This document shows, in pieces, positions 1 through 14,670 of a stretch of DNA of 25,207 nucleotides. Both the position numbers and the translations under genes were made by a program. The stretch spans positions 1 through 25,207 of the forward strand of contig JAIFKN010000034.1 of the NCBI GenBank assembly GCA_020049615.1, in the 5' to 3' direction. This DNA comes from a bacterium (GTDB lineage Bacteria; Planctomycetota; UBA11346). Each line of letters begins with the position of its first letter. Position 1 is the stretch's first letter. The notes under the pieces were generated by a model. That model saw only the letters and a program-made list of their open reading frames with translations, was not told the DNA's origin and searched no databases.

Positions 1-800
1 TCGAGGCGCTGATCCTCGACGAGGCCGACCAGATGCTCGACATCGGCTTCTGGCCCGACATCCAGTACGTCGTCGGGCACACCCCGCCGTCACGCCAGAT
101 GCTGCTGTTCTCGGCCACCTTCCCGCAGCCGATCCTCGACCTCATCTCGCGCCACATGAAGGACCCGGTGCACGTGCGCATCGCGCCCAAGCAGGTGACG
201 GTCGAGCAGGTCGACCAGGCCTACATCGCGGTGGCGCACAACCGCAAGAACGACCTCCTCGACCACTTCATCGGGGTGCAGGATCCGCCGCAGCTGCTGG
301 TGTTCTGCAAGACCAAGCACCAGACCGACCGCGTCGCCGAGGTGCTCAAGCGCCGCCAGAAGAGCGCCGCCGCGATCCATGGCGACCTGCCGCAGTCGCG
401 CCGCGAGAAGACCCTGCAGGCCTTCCGCGACGGCGACCTGCAGTGCCTGATCGCCACCAACGTCGCGGCCCGCGGCCTCGACATCCCGACCGTCAGCCAC
501 GTGGTCAACTACGACGTCCCCGAGACGCCGGAGGAATACGTCCACCGCATCGGCCGTACCGCCCGCAATGGCGCCAAGGGCGTCGCGCGCACCTTCATCA
601 CCCCCGAGGACGGCCAGTTCCTGCTCGAGATCGAGAAGCACATCGGCCTGCTGCTCGAGGAAGAGGTGGTCGACGGCTTCAGCAATGATCCGGGCGCCGC
701 CGCCAGCGGACCGAAGCGGATCCTCGCCGAGACCCAGCCGGGCACCTTCCAGCTGCTCAAGCCGATCAGCGGCTCGATCCGCCTCGGCCGCCGTCGCTGA
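1..800 (+). CDS. DEAD-box ATP-dependent RNA helicase, C-terminal part (5' end outside window)
   Basis: The reading frame is open from the first bases of the window, so the N-terminus (Q motif, Walker A) is missing. The first visible residues contain the DEAD box (Walker B, bases 18-29). SAT in LLFSATF (motif III) follows, then LVFCKTK (motif IV), the ARGLD motif (V) and HRIGRTAR (motif VI). These are the diagnostic elements of the second half of the DEAD core and the whole helicase C-terminal domain. DEAD-box proteins use ATP to unwind short RNA duplexes in ribosome assembly, mRNA turnover or cold adaptation. The core is followed by only about 50 residues ending in a basic tail (RLGRRR), so there is no large accessory domain such as the DbpA RNA-binding domain. 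Subfamily (RhlE-like or CshA-like) cannot be decided from this fragment. The ATG at 33 lies inside the helicase core and is not the true start. Confidence 0.96.
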   Translation, partial: EALILDEADQMLDIGFWPDIQYVVGHTPPSRQMLLFSATFPQPILDLISRHMKDPVHVRIAPKQVTVEQVDQAYIAVAHNRKNDLLDHFIGVQDPPQLLVFCKTKHQTDRVAEVLKRRQKSAAAIHGDLPQSRREKTLQAFRDGDLQCLIATNVAARGLDIPTVSHVVNYDVPETPEEYVHRIGRTARNGAKGVARTFITPEDGQFLLEIEKHIGLLLEEEVVDGFSNDPGAAASGPKRILAETQPGTFQLLKPISGSIRLGRRR

Positions 801-821
801 CCGGCGCTGCTTCCGTTGCAT

Positions 822-848
822 CCAGGATGGCCTCTTGTGCCATCCTGG
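822..848 (+). terminator. Perfect 10-bp hairpin after the helicase gene
   Basis: CCAGGATGGC (822-831) and GCCATCCTGG (839-848) are exact reverse complements separated by a 7-nt loop (CTCTTGT), 22 nt after the helicase stop codon. No T-run follows on either strand, so this is not a classical intrinsic terminator. It may be a transcript-end or RNA-stability hairpin separating the helicase from the lipoprotein gene. Confidence 0.45.
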
Positions 849-885
849 TGAACGGTGGTTGCCTGCGGGGAACTGGCCATGTACC

Positions 886-1620
886 ATGGCCCTCATGCTT
901 CCCACCCGATCCATCCTGTCTGCATCGCTCCTCCTCCTGGCGGCCTGCACCGTCGGTTACGCCGGAGATGCCGCTCCGCCTGCCGATGAGTTGTCGCCTG
1001 CCGCCAAGCGGGCGCTGAATACGGCCGAGGAGGCGATCGCGAAGGCTCGCGCCACCTTCAGTGCCGCGGCGACCAAGGAGCAGGACAAGCTGCTGACCGC
1101 TCTGCAGCGCGAGCAGGAGGCGCAGACGAAGGCCGGTAAGCTGGAGGCTGCCCTCGCAGTCAAGGCTGCCGCCGACAAAGTGCGCAGCGGCGACTTCCTC
1201 AAGGAGCTTGATGCCCGCGCCGCCGAATCCGACGATCTGCTGGGAGACAAAGCCGTCGCCCAGACCCCGTCGTTGGCTCGACTGGCCGGCCACTGGGCGA
1301 TGCATTTCGACTCGGAATGGCGCCGCCTGATCCGCATCGAACCGGATGGCAGGGTCAGCGTCCTGCGTTCGAACAACCTCGCGCAGGGGTCATCCTACAG
1401 CCTGCGCTGGGACGCCAAGGCGGCCGGCTTCCTGAGCGAGGGGCTCGGCAACATGCTGGAGCTCTACCGCATCGAAGGGGATCGGCTGACCTGCCAGCAT
1501 TGGTGCGATGGCACCAAGTATCCCGCCGAGGAACCCAGCATGACTGCCGCGGTCGAACGCGCCCAGCCGCCCGGGCAGGGCCCGTCTCCGGGGCAGGGTC
1601 CGCGGCGCGAGGCGCGCTGA
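886..1620 (+). CDS. Putative lipoprotein with helical N-terminal region and beta-rich C-terminal domain
   Basis: I do not recognise a named family. The 244-residue product starts with a lipoprotein signal: Arg8, a hydrophobic stretch, and the lipobox LAAC with Cys21 as probable lipidation site. Residues 30-105 are rich in Ala, Lys, Glu and Gln and look helical or coiled-coil. Residues about 128-215 look like a small beta-domain, with alternating hydrophobic residues and several Trp (GHWAMHF, LRWDAK, CQHWCDG). The end is a Pro/Gly/Gln-rich tail. Open frame extends back to 568 inside the helicase gene, but the signal peptide fixes the start at ATG 886 or ATG 895; GGGGA at 867-871 is a distant candidate ribosome-binding site. 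The next gene begins 7 nt after the stop, so the two are probably cotranscribed. Likely in the cell envelope. Confidence 0.75.
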   Translation: MALMLPTRSILSASLLLLAACTVGYAGDAAPPADELSPAAKRALNTAEEAIAKARATFSAAATKEQDKLLTALQREQEAQTKAGKLEAALAVKAAADKVRSGDFLKELDARAAESDDLLGDKAVAQTPSLARLAGHWAMHFDSEWRRLIRIEPDGRVSVLRSNNLAQGSSYSLRWDAKAAGFLSEGLGNMLELYRIEGDRLTCQHWCDGTKYPAEEPSMTAAVERAQPPGQGPSPGQGPRREAR

Positions 1621-1627
1621 TCGCAGC

Positions 1628-2623
1628 ATGCGTTATCTCGGCCTGCTGCTGACCGCCTGCCTGGCGACGGCCCTGGATGTCCCGCTTCCGCCTGATCCGG
1701 AAGGCCTGGGCGAGCGTCTGGCCATGCTCGAATACCTGCGTGAGCGCGGGGTCAAGGCGCGTAGTGGCCTGAGCGACGCAGCAGTGCGTGAGCTCTACTC
1801 TGATGCATGGCAGGCCGATCCGGCGAATGGCGCCCGTCTGGCGATCCTGCTGCGCGATGACGCCGTCAGGAAGCGGCTCGAGGGCCTGCGTTCTGCCATC
1901 AGCAAGCAGTTCGGCATCACTCCCGGTGCGGATATGGGCGAGGACGAACTGAAGGCCCTGCTGGTCAGGCTTGAAGGCGAGAAGCGCGAGAAGGCGGCGG
2001 ATTCGGTCCGCGAGCTGGCCGCACGCGGCGAGATGCGGCTGCAGCAGGTTCGCTTCAACGACGGCGGCATGCTGCTCGGCCTCTACGATGCCTCGACCAA
2101 CCGCATCGAGGTGCATGAGGAGACCGGTCGCCGCGTCGGCGAGGTGCAGCTCAATCCGGCCTTGGTCGCCTCCGTCGTCGATGTCGTCATCCGCATCGCT
2201 CCGCCTACTCCCACGGTGAGCGGCCAGGGGACGGCGGGTTGCGATGGCACCTGGCTCACCGATGCCGAGCAGGCCCGTGCCGCCGCGGTCACCGAGCGTC
2301 GTCCGATGCTGGTCCTGTTCACCGGCAGCGACTGGTGCGGCTGGTGCGTCAAGCTGGACAAGGAGGTGTTCTCCACCCCGGAGTTCCGCCAATGGGCGGC
2401 GAAACGGGTCGTGCTGCTGAAGCTTGACTTCCCACGCAAGCGCCAGCTTCCAGCGGCCGAGAGCGCTGCGAACGAGGCCATGTCGAAGCGCTACGCGGTG
2501 AAGGGGTTCCCCTCCATCGTGTTCACCAATGCCGAAGGAGCCGAGTTGGGACGCTCCGGATACCAGGAGGGCGGCCCCACGGCCTGGACCGCGGCGGCCG
2601 ACAGATATCTGCCCTCGCGTTGA
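1628..2623 (+). CDS. Exported thioredoxin-fold protein (Thioredoxin_7-like, CGWC active site)
   Basis: A 331-residue protein with an N-terminal signal peptide ([15 protein letters not shown], cleavage probably soon after). Residues 20-200 form a region I do not recognise, with helical parts at 28-135. Residues about 212-330 are a thioredoxin-like domain: the start [10 protein letters not shown], the strand [11 protein letters not shown], the redox motif CGWC at 237-240, and the cis-Pro region KGFPSIVF at 292-299. This layout matches secreted DsbE/thioredoxin_7-type proteins that are frequent in Planctomycetes and Verrucomicrobia. It probably exchanges or reduces disulfides in the periplasm; the substrate is unknown. 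It follows the lipoprotein gene by 7 nt. A Cys at position 11 sits in a lipobox-like LTAC, but so close to the N-terminus that lipidation is doubtful. Confidence 0.85.
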   Translation: MRYLGLLLTACLATALDVPLPPDPEGLGERLAMLEYLRERGVKARSGLSDAAVRELYSDAWQADPANGARLAILLRDDAVRKRLEGLRSAISKQFGITPGADMGEDELKALLVRLEGEKREKAADSVRELAARGEMRLQQVRFNDGGMLLGLYDASTNRIEVHEETGRRVGEVQLNPALVASVVDVVIRIAPPTPTVSGQGTAGCDGTWLTDAEQARAAAVTERRPMLVLFTGSDWCGWCVKLDKEVFSTPEFRQWAAKRVVLLKLDFPRKRQLPAAESAANEAMSKRYAVKGFPSIVFTNAEGAELGRSGYQEGGPTAWTAAADRYLPSR

Positions 2624-2644
2624 TACCGCCCGGCCCGTTCGGTC

Positions 2645-4126
2645 TCAATACTGGAACGGATCGAGCCGCACCGACGGGAGCAGGCTGGGCTTGCCGGTGA
2701 GGAACTCATCGACCGCGCGGGCGACCTCCCGTCCTTCGCTGATCGCCCAGACCACCAGGGACTGGCCACGGCGGGCATCGCCGGCGGCGTAGACGCCCGG
2801 GACGCTGGTGGCACGGGTCTTCGGGTCGGTCTTCACGTTGCCTCGCTCGTCGAGGGCGACGCCGCTCTGCTCGAGCAGACCGTTGCGCTTCGGTCCAAGG
2901 AAGCCCATCGCCAGCAGGACGAGGTCGGCCTGCCAGGTGCGCTCGGTGCCCGGCTTCTCCACCGGCTTGCCGGTGGACCAGTCAAGGTCGATGGTCTTCA
3001 GGCCGGTGACCTTGCCGTCCTTGCCGAAGAACTCCTTGGTCGCGAGGCTGTAGTGCACCTCGCCGCCGTTGGTGGTCATCTCCTCGACGCTGGAGCTGAC
3101 GCGTTTGATGCGCGCCCACTGCGGCCACGGGTTGTTGCCCGGGCGGGTCTCGGGTGGGCAGGGCAGCAGTTCGAAGTTGGTCACGCTGACGGCGCCCTGG
3201 CGCAGGCTGGTGCCGATGCAGTCGCTGCCGGTGTCGCCGCCGCCAATGACGATGACCTTGAGGCCCTTGGCCCACAACTTCTGCTTCTTCGGGTGCAGGG
3301 CGGCGATGTCGGCGTCGCCCCAGTTCGAGCGGTTCGACTGCGGCAGGAACTCCATCGCGTAGTGGATGCCGTCGAGGTCGCGGCCAGGCGCCGGCAGGTC
3401 GCGCGGGGCTTCCGCGCCGGTGCTGATGACGATGGCGTGGAAGTCCTTCTTCAGCTGCTCGAATGTCACGTCGACGCCGACGTGGCAGCTGTAGCGGAAG
3501 GTGATGCCTTCGGCCGCCAGCAGATCGATGCGCCGCTGCACCTTCTCCTTGCGCAGCTTGTAGTGCGGGATGCCGTACATCAGCAGGCCGCCGGCGCGGT
3601 CGGCTTTCTCGAACACGGTGACGTTGTGGCCGGCGCGGTTGAGCTGCTGGGCCGCGGCCAGGCCGGCCGGTCCGCCGCCGACCACGGCGACCTTGCGGTC
3701 GGTGCGCACCGTCGGCGGCTCGGGCTTGATCCAGCCCATCTCGAAACCCTTGTCGACGATCGAGACCTCGTGCAGCTTGATCGTCACCGGCGGGTCGTTG
3801 ATGCCGAGGACGCAGGAGTTCTCGCACGGCGCCGGGCAGACGCGGCCGGTGAACTCAGGGAAGTTGTTGGTCGCATGCAGTACCTTGAGCGCCGACTTCC
3901 AGCGCCCGCGGAACACCAGGTCGTTCCAGTCCGGGATGATGTTGCCGAGCGGGCAGCCGGTCATGCAGAACGGCACGCCGCAGTCCATGCAGCGGCTGGC
4001 CTGCGTGCGGATGTTCTCCTCCGGCAGGATCTCGATGTGCTCCTCGTGGTTGACGAGTCGCTCCGCCACCGGCAGGTACTTCGGCGCGCGCCGGGTGTGG
4101 GTCATGAAGCCTTTGGGGTCGCCCAT
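2645..4126 (-). CDS. gltD: Glutamate synthase (NADPH) small subunit
   Basis: A 493-residue protein, normal length for GltD. The N-terminal ferredoxin-like region carries cysteines at 46, 49, 54 and 58 ([14 protein letters not shown]) and at 97, 101 and 105 (CPAPCENSC), which bind the 4Fe-4S clusters of the holoenzyme. A FAD-binding Rossmann motif lies at 146-155 ([10 protein letters not shown]) and the NADPH-binding one at 291-303 ([13 protein letters not shown]). A late FAD-binding motif ([11 protein letters not shown]) lies near the C-terminus. The subunit passes electrons from NADPH through FAD and Fe-S to GltB, which makes two glutamates from glutamine and 2-oxoglutarate. It lies 43 nt downstream of gltB on the same strand and is convergent with the thioredoxin-fold gene, 21 nt away. 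ATG 4126 gives the usual N-terminus; ATG 4105 ([10 protein letters not shown]) is an alternative. Confidence 0.97.
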   Translation of the reverse strand: MGDPKGFMTHTRRAPKYLPVAERLVNHEEHIEILPEENIRTQASRCMDCGVPFCMTGCPLGNIIPDWNDLVFRGRWKSALKVLHATNNFPEFTGRVCPAPCENSCVLGINDPPVTIKLHEVSIVDKGFEMGWIKPEPPTVRTDRKVAVVGGGPAGLAAAQQLNRAGHNVTVFEKADRAGGLLMYGIPHYKLRKEKVQRRIDLLAAEGITFRYSCHVGVDVTFEQLKKDFHAIVISTGAEAPRDLPAPGRDLDGIHYAMEFLPQSNRSNWGDADIAALHPKKQKLWAKGLKVIVIGGGDTGSDCIGTSLRQGAVSVTNFELLPCPPETRPGNNPWPQWARIKRVSSSVEEMTTNGGEVHYSLATKEFFGKDGKVTGLKTIDLDWSTGKPVEKPGTERTWQADLVLLAMGFLGPKRNGLLEQSGVALDERGNVKTDPKTRATSVPGVYAAGDARRGQSLVVWAISEGREVARAVDEFLTGKPSLLPSVRLDPFQY

Positions 4127-4169
4127 GGGATGTCTCGCTGTGTTCCGGAAATCGTGGTTGGGATGGGGT

Positions 4170-8738
<4,569 letters not shown>

Positions 8739-8745
8739 GGTGTTC

Positions 8746-9834
8746 TCAGGTCAGTGCGGAAGCGCGGGAGCGCAGGTCATGGACGGGGATCAGGGTGCGC
8801 CAGTCGGCGGGGCCGACCATCGGGCGGGCGGAATCGGGATCGCCGCCGGCGAGGAGGTTGCGCTCCCACAGGCAGGCGAGTGGGTTCAATCCGGTGGACA
8901 GCAGCAGGCCGACGCGGCCCTCATGCACCGGGACGTTGAGCAGCGGCTGGCCGGGGCGGCCGACGGCGAGGATGCCGGGGAAGCCGGCTTCGCGGCAGCG
9001 CTCCTCGGCCTCGCGCAGACGGGGCAGGGCGCTCATCGGCAGTTCACGCATGCTGGCTGTCACGGCGCCGGCGCCGAAGCGTGCGGCCTGTCCGACGCTG
9101 GTGAGGCGGGCGCGGATGAACAGTTCGTTGGGCGAGAGGGACGAGGCGTCGTAGCGCACCATGTCGAGGATGTGGGCCGGCCGCCCATCGGCCATCCGCA
9201 GCAGGCCGCCGAACAGCGGCTGGGTCGGTACCCCGCGCCGCAGGAGCAGCGAGGCGAGCGTCAGCGAGCATACGGTGCCGAGGCCGATGTGGTCGGCCGG
9301 TACGGCCCGGCCGAGGATGTCCTCGCCCGGGCCGGCGAGCAGCACGCGTTGGCCGACCGCGATCCCGGCGCGGAATACGGCTTCGATATCGTCGATCAGC
9401 GTCGGCAACAGCGACTGGCGCAGGACGTAGGCGTTGACCGAGACCAGCCCTTCGCCCGCTTCCGGGTCGAAGGTGAGCTGGCACATGGTCTCCTCCATGC
9501 GGTAGAGGATCGAGCCCAGCCGGCGGCTGGCGGTCAGCTCGCGTGCGATCTCGGTGCCGATCGCGGTGAGGCGGTAGCCTCGCCGACCCTCGCGATCGAC
9601 CAGGCCCGCTTCGCACAGTTCGGCGCAATGCAGGCGCAGGGTGCGTTCGGACAGGTTGTGGCCTTGCGCGGTGAGTGCGTCCATCAGCTCGCTGGCGGTC
9701 AGCAGTTCGCGCCAAGGCTGGTCGCGCAGGACGGCCAGGATCGGTTGGAGCCGTTCGGCATGTTCGGCGACCAGGGCACGCAGGTCAGCGGGCGCATGTT
9801 CCGGTCGTTGCAGGATGTCGACGGAGGCGAGCAT
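8746..9834 (-). CDS. nrpR: NrpR-type nitrogen regulator (winged helix plus one NrpR/DUF128 domain)
   Basis: With the start at ATG 9834 the product has 362 residues. Residues about 30-98 form a winged helix-turn-helix ([36 protein letters not shown]). Residues about 105-325 resemble the NrpR (DUF128) domain in motif after motif: [45 protein letters not shown], the run of MRELPMSAL, and [15 protein letters not shown]. In methanogenic archaea NrpR represses nitrogen-assimilation genes and is released by 2-oxoglutarate. Here the gene ends 7 nt before gltB, the obvious regulatory target, and may also regulate itself. Only one NrpR domain is present, whereas archaeal systems use two, in one or two proteins. 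A TTG at 9906 would add 24 residues, but the ATG sits closer to the family start; neither has a good ribosome-binding site. The assignment is by recalled family motifs. Confidence 0.85.
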   Translation of the reverse strand: MLASVDILQRPEHAPADLRALVAEHAERLQPILAVLRDQPWRELLTASELMDALTAQGHNLSERTLRLHCAELCEAGLVDREGRRGYRLTAIGTEIARELTASRRLGSILYRMEETMCQLTFDPEAGEGLVSVNAYVLRQSLLPTLIDDIEAVFRAGIAVGQRVLLAGPGEDILGRAVPADHIGLGTVCSLTLASLLLRRGVPTQPLFGGLLRMADGRPAHILDMVRYDASSLSPNELFIRARLTSVGQAARFGAGAVTASMRELPMSALPRLREAEERCREAGFPGILAVGRPGQPLLNVPVHEGRVGLLLSTGLNPLACLWERNLLAGGDPDSARPMVGPADWRTLIPVHDLRSRASALT

Positions 9835-9847
9835 GAATTGCGGAATG

Positions 9848-9934
9848 TGTTGCCGGATCGTTGCGCAGTAAATGGGATGACAGGTGGATCGCAATGGGTG
9901 TTTCAAACTTTATATAAATACAAACTCGGCAACA
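9848..9934. promoter_or_regulatory. Pair of inverted 8-mers flanking the promoter, possible operator pair
   Basis: TGTTGCCG at 9848-9855 and CGGCAACA at 9927-9934 are exact reverse complements on either side of the AT-rich promoter candidate. The distal copy overlaps the -35 region and the proximal one lies about 14 nt before the nrpR ATG. The arrangement would suit a dimeric or looping autoregulator. The archaeal NrpR operator (GGAA, 6 nt, TTCC) is not present in this interval. Confidence 0.3.
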
Positions 9935-9941
9935 AGTTGAA
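9909..9941 (-). promoter_or_regulatory. Candidate promoter of the nrpR-gltB-gltD unit
   Basis: This is the only markedly AT-rich stretch between the ketosynthase-like gene and nrpR. It includes a perfect 10-bp palindrome TTTATATAAA (9909-9918) that could supply the -10 element on the minus strand. TTCAAC (complement of 9936-9941) and TTGTTG just after it are possible -35 elements. Spacing is not ideal for any single pair, so the exact boxes are uncertain. Confidence 0.4.
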
Positions 9942-10009
9942 CGACGATGCCGCGAGGATTTTCGTTCGAGGATTGATTTTTGGTCCAACGGCATCATTGC
10001 CGCTGTGGA

Positions 10010-10963
10010 TCATGCCCGCTGGATGGCGATCGCTACGAGGTGGCCACCGAAGCCCAAGGACAGCTTCCACAGGCGCTTTGCCCCGCTGTGCAGGACCGCC
10101 GCCAGTTCGACGGCCCCGCTGGCACCCAGAGCGTGGCCGATGTACGGCTTGGCGCACCAGCGCGGGATACTGCTCCACGGCCCGTGATCGAGGCCGGCCT
10201 GCTCATAGGCATCGCCCGCCGCCGTGCCGGTCGCATGGCAGGCGATCAGATCCGGCTCAGGCAGAGCCTGCCAGAGGGCACAGAGGGCGGTCGTGAGGGT
10301 GCGCGGATCGGTGAACTGGGTTTCATGGCCGGCGTCGCCGAGGCGCACGCCTGCGACCAGTCGCCATGGGCCGTCGCTGCAGAGCGCGAAGGCGGCTGCT
10401 CCCTCCGCAGGCGCGAATCCGGTAGGGGCAGCGAAGGCCTGTGGTGGAGTCATCCCGCAGAGGACGCCGGCGTTACGGAAGCCGGCCATGACCAGCGGCG
10501 TCAGCGAGGCTTCGGTTGCGCCGACCAGTGCAGCATCCGCCTGCCCACGTTCGATCAGATCAGCCCCGGCAAGCAGGCAGGCGAGCCCGGTCGAGCAGGC
10601 CGCGGCACAGGCGCAGGGCTGGTGCTCGCCCAGTTGCAGCCGCCAAGCGATCCGCATCGAGACGGCTCCGGGGAAAGCTGCCGTCCAGATTGGCATACCG
10701 CTGGCGGCATGCTGAGCCAACGCCCCCTTGCTCGTGCCGATGCCGACGGCCAATCGGCCTCGTGGCAGCGGCACTGCTTGTGCCGCCAGCAAGCCGAGCG
10801 TCTCCTGGTCCGCACCGCAGGTCCCCTGCCAGCCCCAGGTGGGGTCGCAGGTCAGGGCACGTCTGCGGTTCTCGACCGCCCGCCAGGTGGACTGGGAGTC
10901 TCCGGCGGCGCTGATGGCGCTCCAGGCTCTGATCGACACGCGCTGGTAGTGGAGTGCGTGCAC
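10010..10963 (-). CDS. Short beta-ketoacyl synthase-like protein (thiolase fold, intact Cys-His-His)
   Basis: A 317-residue protein with the ketosynthase active-site set. Cys123 lies in AACSTGLACL, the first His in CHATGT is His243, and Lys272 and His277 lie in KPYIGHALGASG. A glycine-rich end (GFGG, 305-308) follows. These match FabB/FabF-type ketoacyl-ACP synthases, which condense acyl units with malonyl-ACP. The protein is about 100 residues shorter than FabF (about 410). The N-terminal half and the region between residues 195 and 235 are reduced. No acyl carrier protein, ketoreductase or other fatty-acid or polyketide gene is nearby, so partner and product are unknown. The start is a GTG at 10963; a second GTG at 10939 is possible. 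It lies on the same strand as nrpR, with 175 nt to the nrpR ATG, so it is probably a separate unit. Confidence 0.82.
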   Translation of the reverse strand: MHALHYQRVSIRAWSAISAAGDSQSTWRAVENRRRALTCDPTWGWQGTCGADQETLGLLAAQAVPLPRGRLAVGIGTSKGALAQHAASGMPIWTAAFPGAVSMRIAWRLQLGEHQPCACAAACSTGLACLLAGADLIERGQADAALVGATEASLTPLVMAGFRNAGVLCGMTPPQAFAAPTGFAPAEGAAAFALCSDGPWRLVAGVRLGDAGHETQFTDPRTLTTALCALWQALPEPDLIACHATGTAAGDAYEQAGLDHGPWSSIPRWCAKPYIGHALGASGAVELAAVLHSGAKRLWKLSLGFGGHLVAIAIQRA

Positions 10964-11017
10964 GGCTGCGTCGTATCGTGGTATGCAGACAGGTCATCCA
11001 TGCAGGCTTCAACCTAT

Positions 11018-11026
11018 TGATATGAT
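11018..11026 (+). promoter_or_regulatory. Candidate extended -10 promoter
   Basis: TGATATGAT (TGn followed by TATGAT) matches an extended -10 element with one mismatch to TATAAT. It lies about 97 nt upstream of the exported-protein gene at 11123. No convincing -35 hexamer sits 16-18 nt upstream, which is acceptable for an extended -10 promoter. Confidence 0.35.
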
Positions 11027-11057
11027 GAGCGTGGGGGAGGCTGCGATCGTGGCACGA

Positions 11058-11093
11058 GTGTCCGATTTTCGGGACACAGTTGCCTCTGGACAC
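11058..11093. promoter_or_regulatory. Three copies of a GGACAC hexamer in the leader, two forming an inverted repeat
   Basis: GTGTCC (11058-11063) and GGACAC (11072-11077) form an inverted repeat with an 8-nt spacer, and a second GGACAC lies at 11088-11093. All are within the 65 nt before the ATG at 11123. This could be an operator for a dimeric regulator or an RNA hairpin in the 5' leader. Confidence 0.3.
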
Positions 11094-11122
11094 GGTAGGC
11101 GTGGACGTCATACCGTTGCCCC

Positions 11123-12982
11123 ATGTCCCACCGTCACCAGAACCTGATCCCCTTGCCCTTCCTGCCGCGGCGGTTTCGGGCCAACGCCTTGATGATCACC
11201 CTTCTGCTGGCTGGCGGTCTTCCCGCCGCCGATGCCGGGTTGGATCTCTTGGGCGATGAGCCGCCGCCGCCACCCGCTGCGTCCGGCGTCCCAACGGATC
11301 CCGAGGCGGATATCGCCCTGGCCAGGCGGGCACAGACCAAGGCCAGCGGTCTGATCCGCGAGGGGCTGGACAACGTCCGCCGGTACAACCAGGATCAGGC
11401 GCGCAATGCCACGGCCATCGTCGATGCCGCGATAGCCTTTGGCAAGGCGCGGGCGATGCTTCCGGCTGGCACCGATCCAGAGATCACCGCCGAGATCCAG
11501 GCCAACCTCTTCTGGTGCAAGAAGCAGATGAATCTGGAATCGCTGCAGGACTACGTCGCACGCAAGGGCGAGGATTTCTCGCTGGCGACCAAGCAGATGG
11601 ACGCAGTTGCGCTAGCCAAGGTCGACCCGGTCCATGCCGTGTCGTATTTCGCCCGGGCCGAACGTTACGCGGACTCCTATCCGACCGAGTATCTGCAGAT
11701 CGCCATCCGCTTCACCGAAGTGGCTGAGCGTTTCCCGGGATCGCCAGAAGGGACCAAGGCGAACCAACGCGCGGCGGCAGCGGTGCAGGCGCAGATGACG
11801 GCCATGCAGCAGGCCGCTGTGGCGGCCCGCGAAACCCGCTTCACCAGACCGGCGAAGGTGGTGCCCGGGGCGACTCCCATGCCTCCTGCGGCGGCTCAGA
11901 AGGAAGCGTTGAACCTGCTCAAGAAGACCTACGCGAAGCAGTACGCCAAGAAGGACGGTCCGGCCAAGGCGCGGTTTGCCTTGCGGCTGATCGATGAATC
12001 CAGCAAGAACAAAGCTGATCCGGCGATCTTCCATCAGATGCTCACCGAAGCGGTGCGCTTGGCTGGTGAAGCGGAGGCCTACGAACCGTTGCTGGATGGC
12101 GTGGAACGTCTGGCCGCCTCCTTCACCGGCATCGACCCCCAACTCGAAAAGCAGGCCGCCCTCAAGCGTCTCGGCAGCAAGCCGGTGGCCGCGGCCATCC
12201 TCAAGCTGACCACCGAGGCGCACGATCCAGCAGCGAATCTCGCCGTCGGCAAGTGGTATTGCTTCGCCGCCAGGCGCTGGGATGAGGGGTTCCGCCTCCT
12301 CGCCCTCGGATCCGACCCCGAACTGGCCAAGCTTGCCGATCTGGAGTTGGCAAAGCCGAAAGGCTCGTCCGAGGCAATGCAGTCAGCCGACGCCTGGTAT
12401 GACGGTTCGCTGAAGCAGAAATCCAAGGATGACAAGATCGGCATGCAGACCCGCGCCATGCACTGGTACCAGCAGGCGGTCGTTGGCATCGATGGCCTTG
12501 CCAAGCAGCGTGTCGCGCAGCGCATCGCCGAGATCGACAAGTTCCTGCCACTCGATCCTGCGAACATCGATTGGGCAGCAGTGACGCCGAATCAATGGGA
12601 CAAGCTCAAGGGTCGCGGAGCTGCGGTCAATGCACGCGTCGACCGTTTCGATCCAGGCATAGCCCTTGCTGCCGGCGAGCGCGTCCGCGTCGTACCGCAC
12701 CCGGCCGACACCTGGTCGATCGTCTTCGACGGATGGTATACCGGCAACGCCCGGACCGAGTCCTGCGACTGGCGCGGCTACAACTCGGACACCTTCTATT
12801 ATGGCCAGGGCGAGAACCGCCCCGGTGCCTTGATGGTGTGGGTCGAGAATCGCGAGAAGCAGAACGCCGGGATCATCGCCGGCCCCGGCCGAGTCTACTT
12901 CGCTCCGCACATCCTCTGGGCGACCGGGGATCGGGCCGGCTCCATCCGCGTCAAGCTGGTGCCGGTCGCTGACGACGAGTGA
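11123..12982 (+). CDS. Large exported protein of unknown function, planctomycete-like
   Basis: A 619-residue protein with a signal peptide: basic residues at 15-18 (PRRFR), a hydrophobic core (ALMITLLLAGGLPA) and a probable cleavage site near ADA at residue 38. A Pro-rich stretch follows. Residues about 60-240 are helical and repetitive in feel (possibly TPR-like), with YFARAERYADSYPTEYLQIAI. The middle contains WYCFAARRWDEGFRLLALGS followed by DPELAKLADLEL. I recall this kind of motif from secreted Planctomycetes and Verrucomicrobia proteins, where its function is unknown. Residues about 480-615 are Trp- and Tyr-rich and probably a beta-sandwich (WSIVFDGWYTGN, LMVWVENREK). It may bind carbohydrate or another surface ligand, but that is a guess. 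No clear Shine-Dalgarno; ATG 11192, just before the hydrophobic core, is a weaker alternative start. Confidence 0.8.
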   Translation: MSHRHQNLIPLPFLPRRFRANALMITLLLAGGLPAADAGLDLLGDEPPPPPAASGVPTDPEADIALARRAQTKASGLIREGLDNVRRYNQDQARNATAIVDAAIAFGKARAMLPAGTDPEITAEIQANLFWCKKQMNLESLQDYVARKGEDFSLATKQMDAVALAKVDPVHAVSYFARAERYADSYPTEYLQIAIRFTEVAERFPGSPEGTKANQRAAAAVQAQMTAMQQAAVAARETRFTRPAKVVPGATPMPPAAAQKEALNLLKKTYAKQYAKKDGPAKARFALRLIDESSKNKADPAIFHQMLTEAVRLAGEAEAYEPLLDGVERLAASFTGIDPQLEKQAALKRLGSKPVAAAILKLTTEAHDPAANLAVGKWYCFAARRWDEGFRLLALGSDPELAKLADLELAKPKGSSEAMQSADAWYDGSLKQKSKDDKIGMQTRAMHWYQQAVVGIDGLAKQRVAQRIAEIDKFLPLDPANIDWAAVTPNQWDKLKGRGAAVNARVDRFDPGIALAAGERVRVVPHPADTWSIVFDGWYTGNARTESCDWRGYNSDTFYYGQGENRPGALMVWVENREKQNAGIIAGPGRVYFAPHILWATGDRAGSIRVKLVPVADDE

Positions 12983-13062
12983 TGCTATACGCGGAGATGG
13001 CAGACCCTTCGTGAGTCGTGAAGGCCGTTTCCTCGCCTGCTGCCGCAGCTACGGTGTCCGCC

Positions 13063-14670
<1,608 letters not shown>

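Noticed and set aside
90..950. Open frame on the minus strand opposite the helicase gene
   Set aside because: Shadow of the helicase with no motif or start signal; the helicase motifs fix the plus frame.
1560..1610. Direct repeat GGGCAGGG in the lipoprotein gene
   Set aside because: It encodes the Pro-Gly-Gln tail and has only two copies; simple low-complexity coding sequence.
9835..10009. Archaeal-type NrpR operator (GGAA, 6 nt, TTCC)
   Set aside because: No such arrangement is present in the interval on either strand; only the 8-mer inverted pair was seen.
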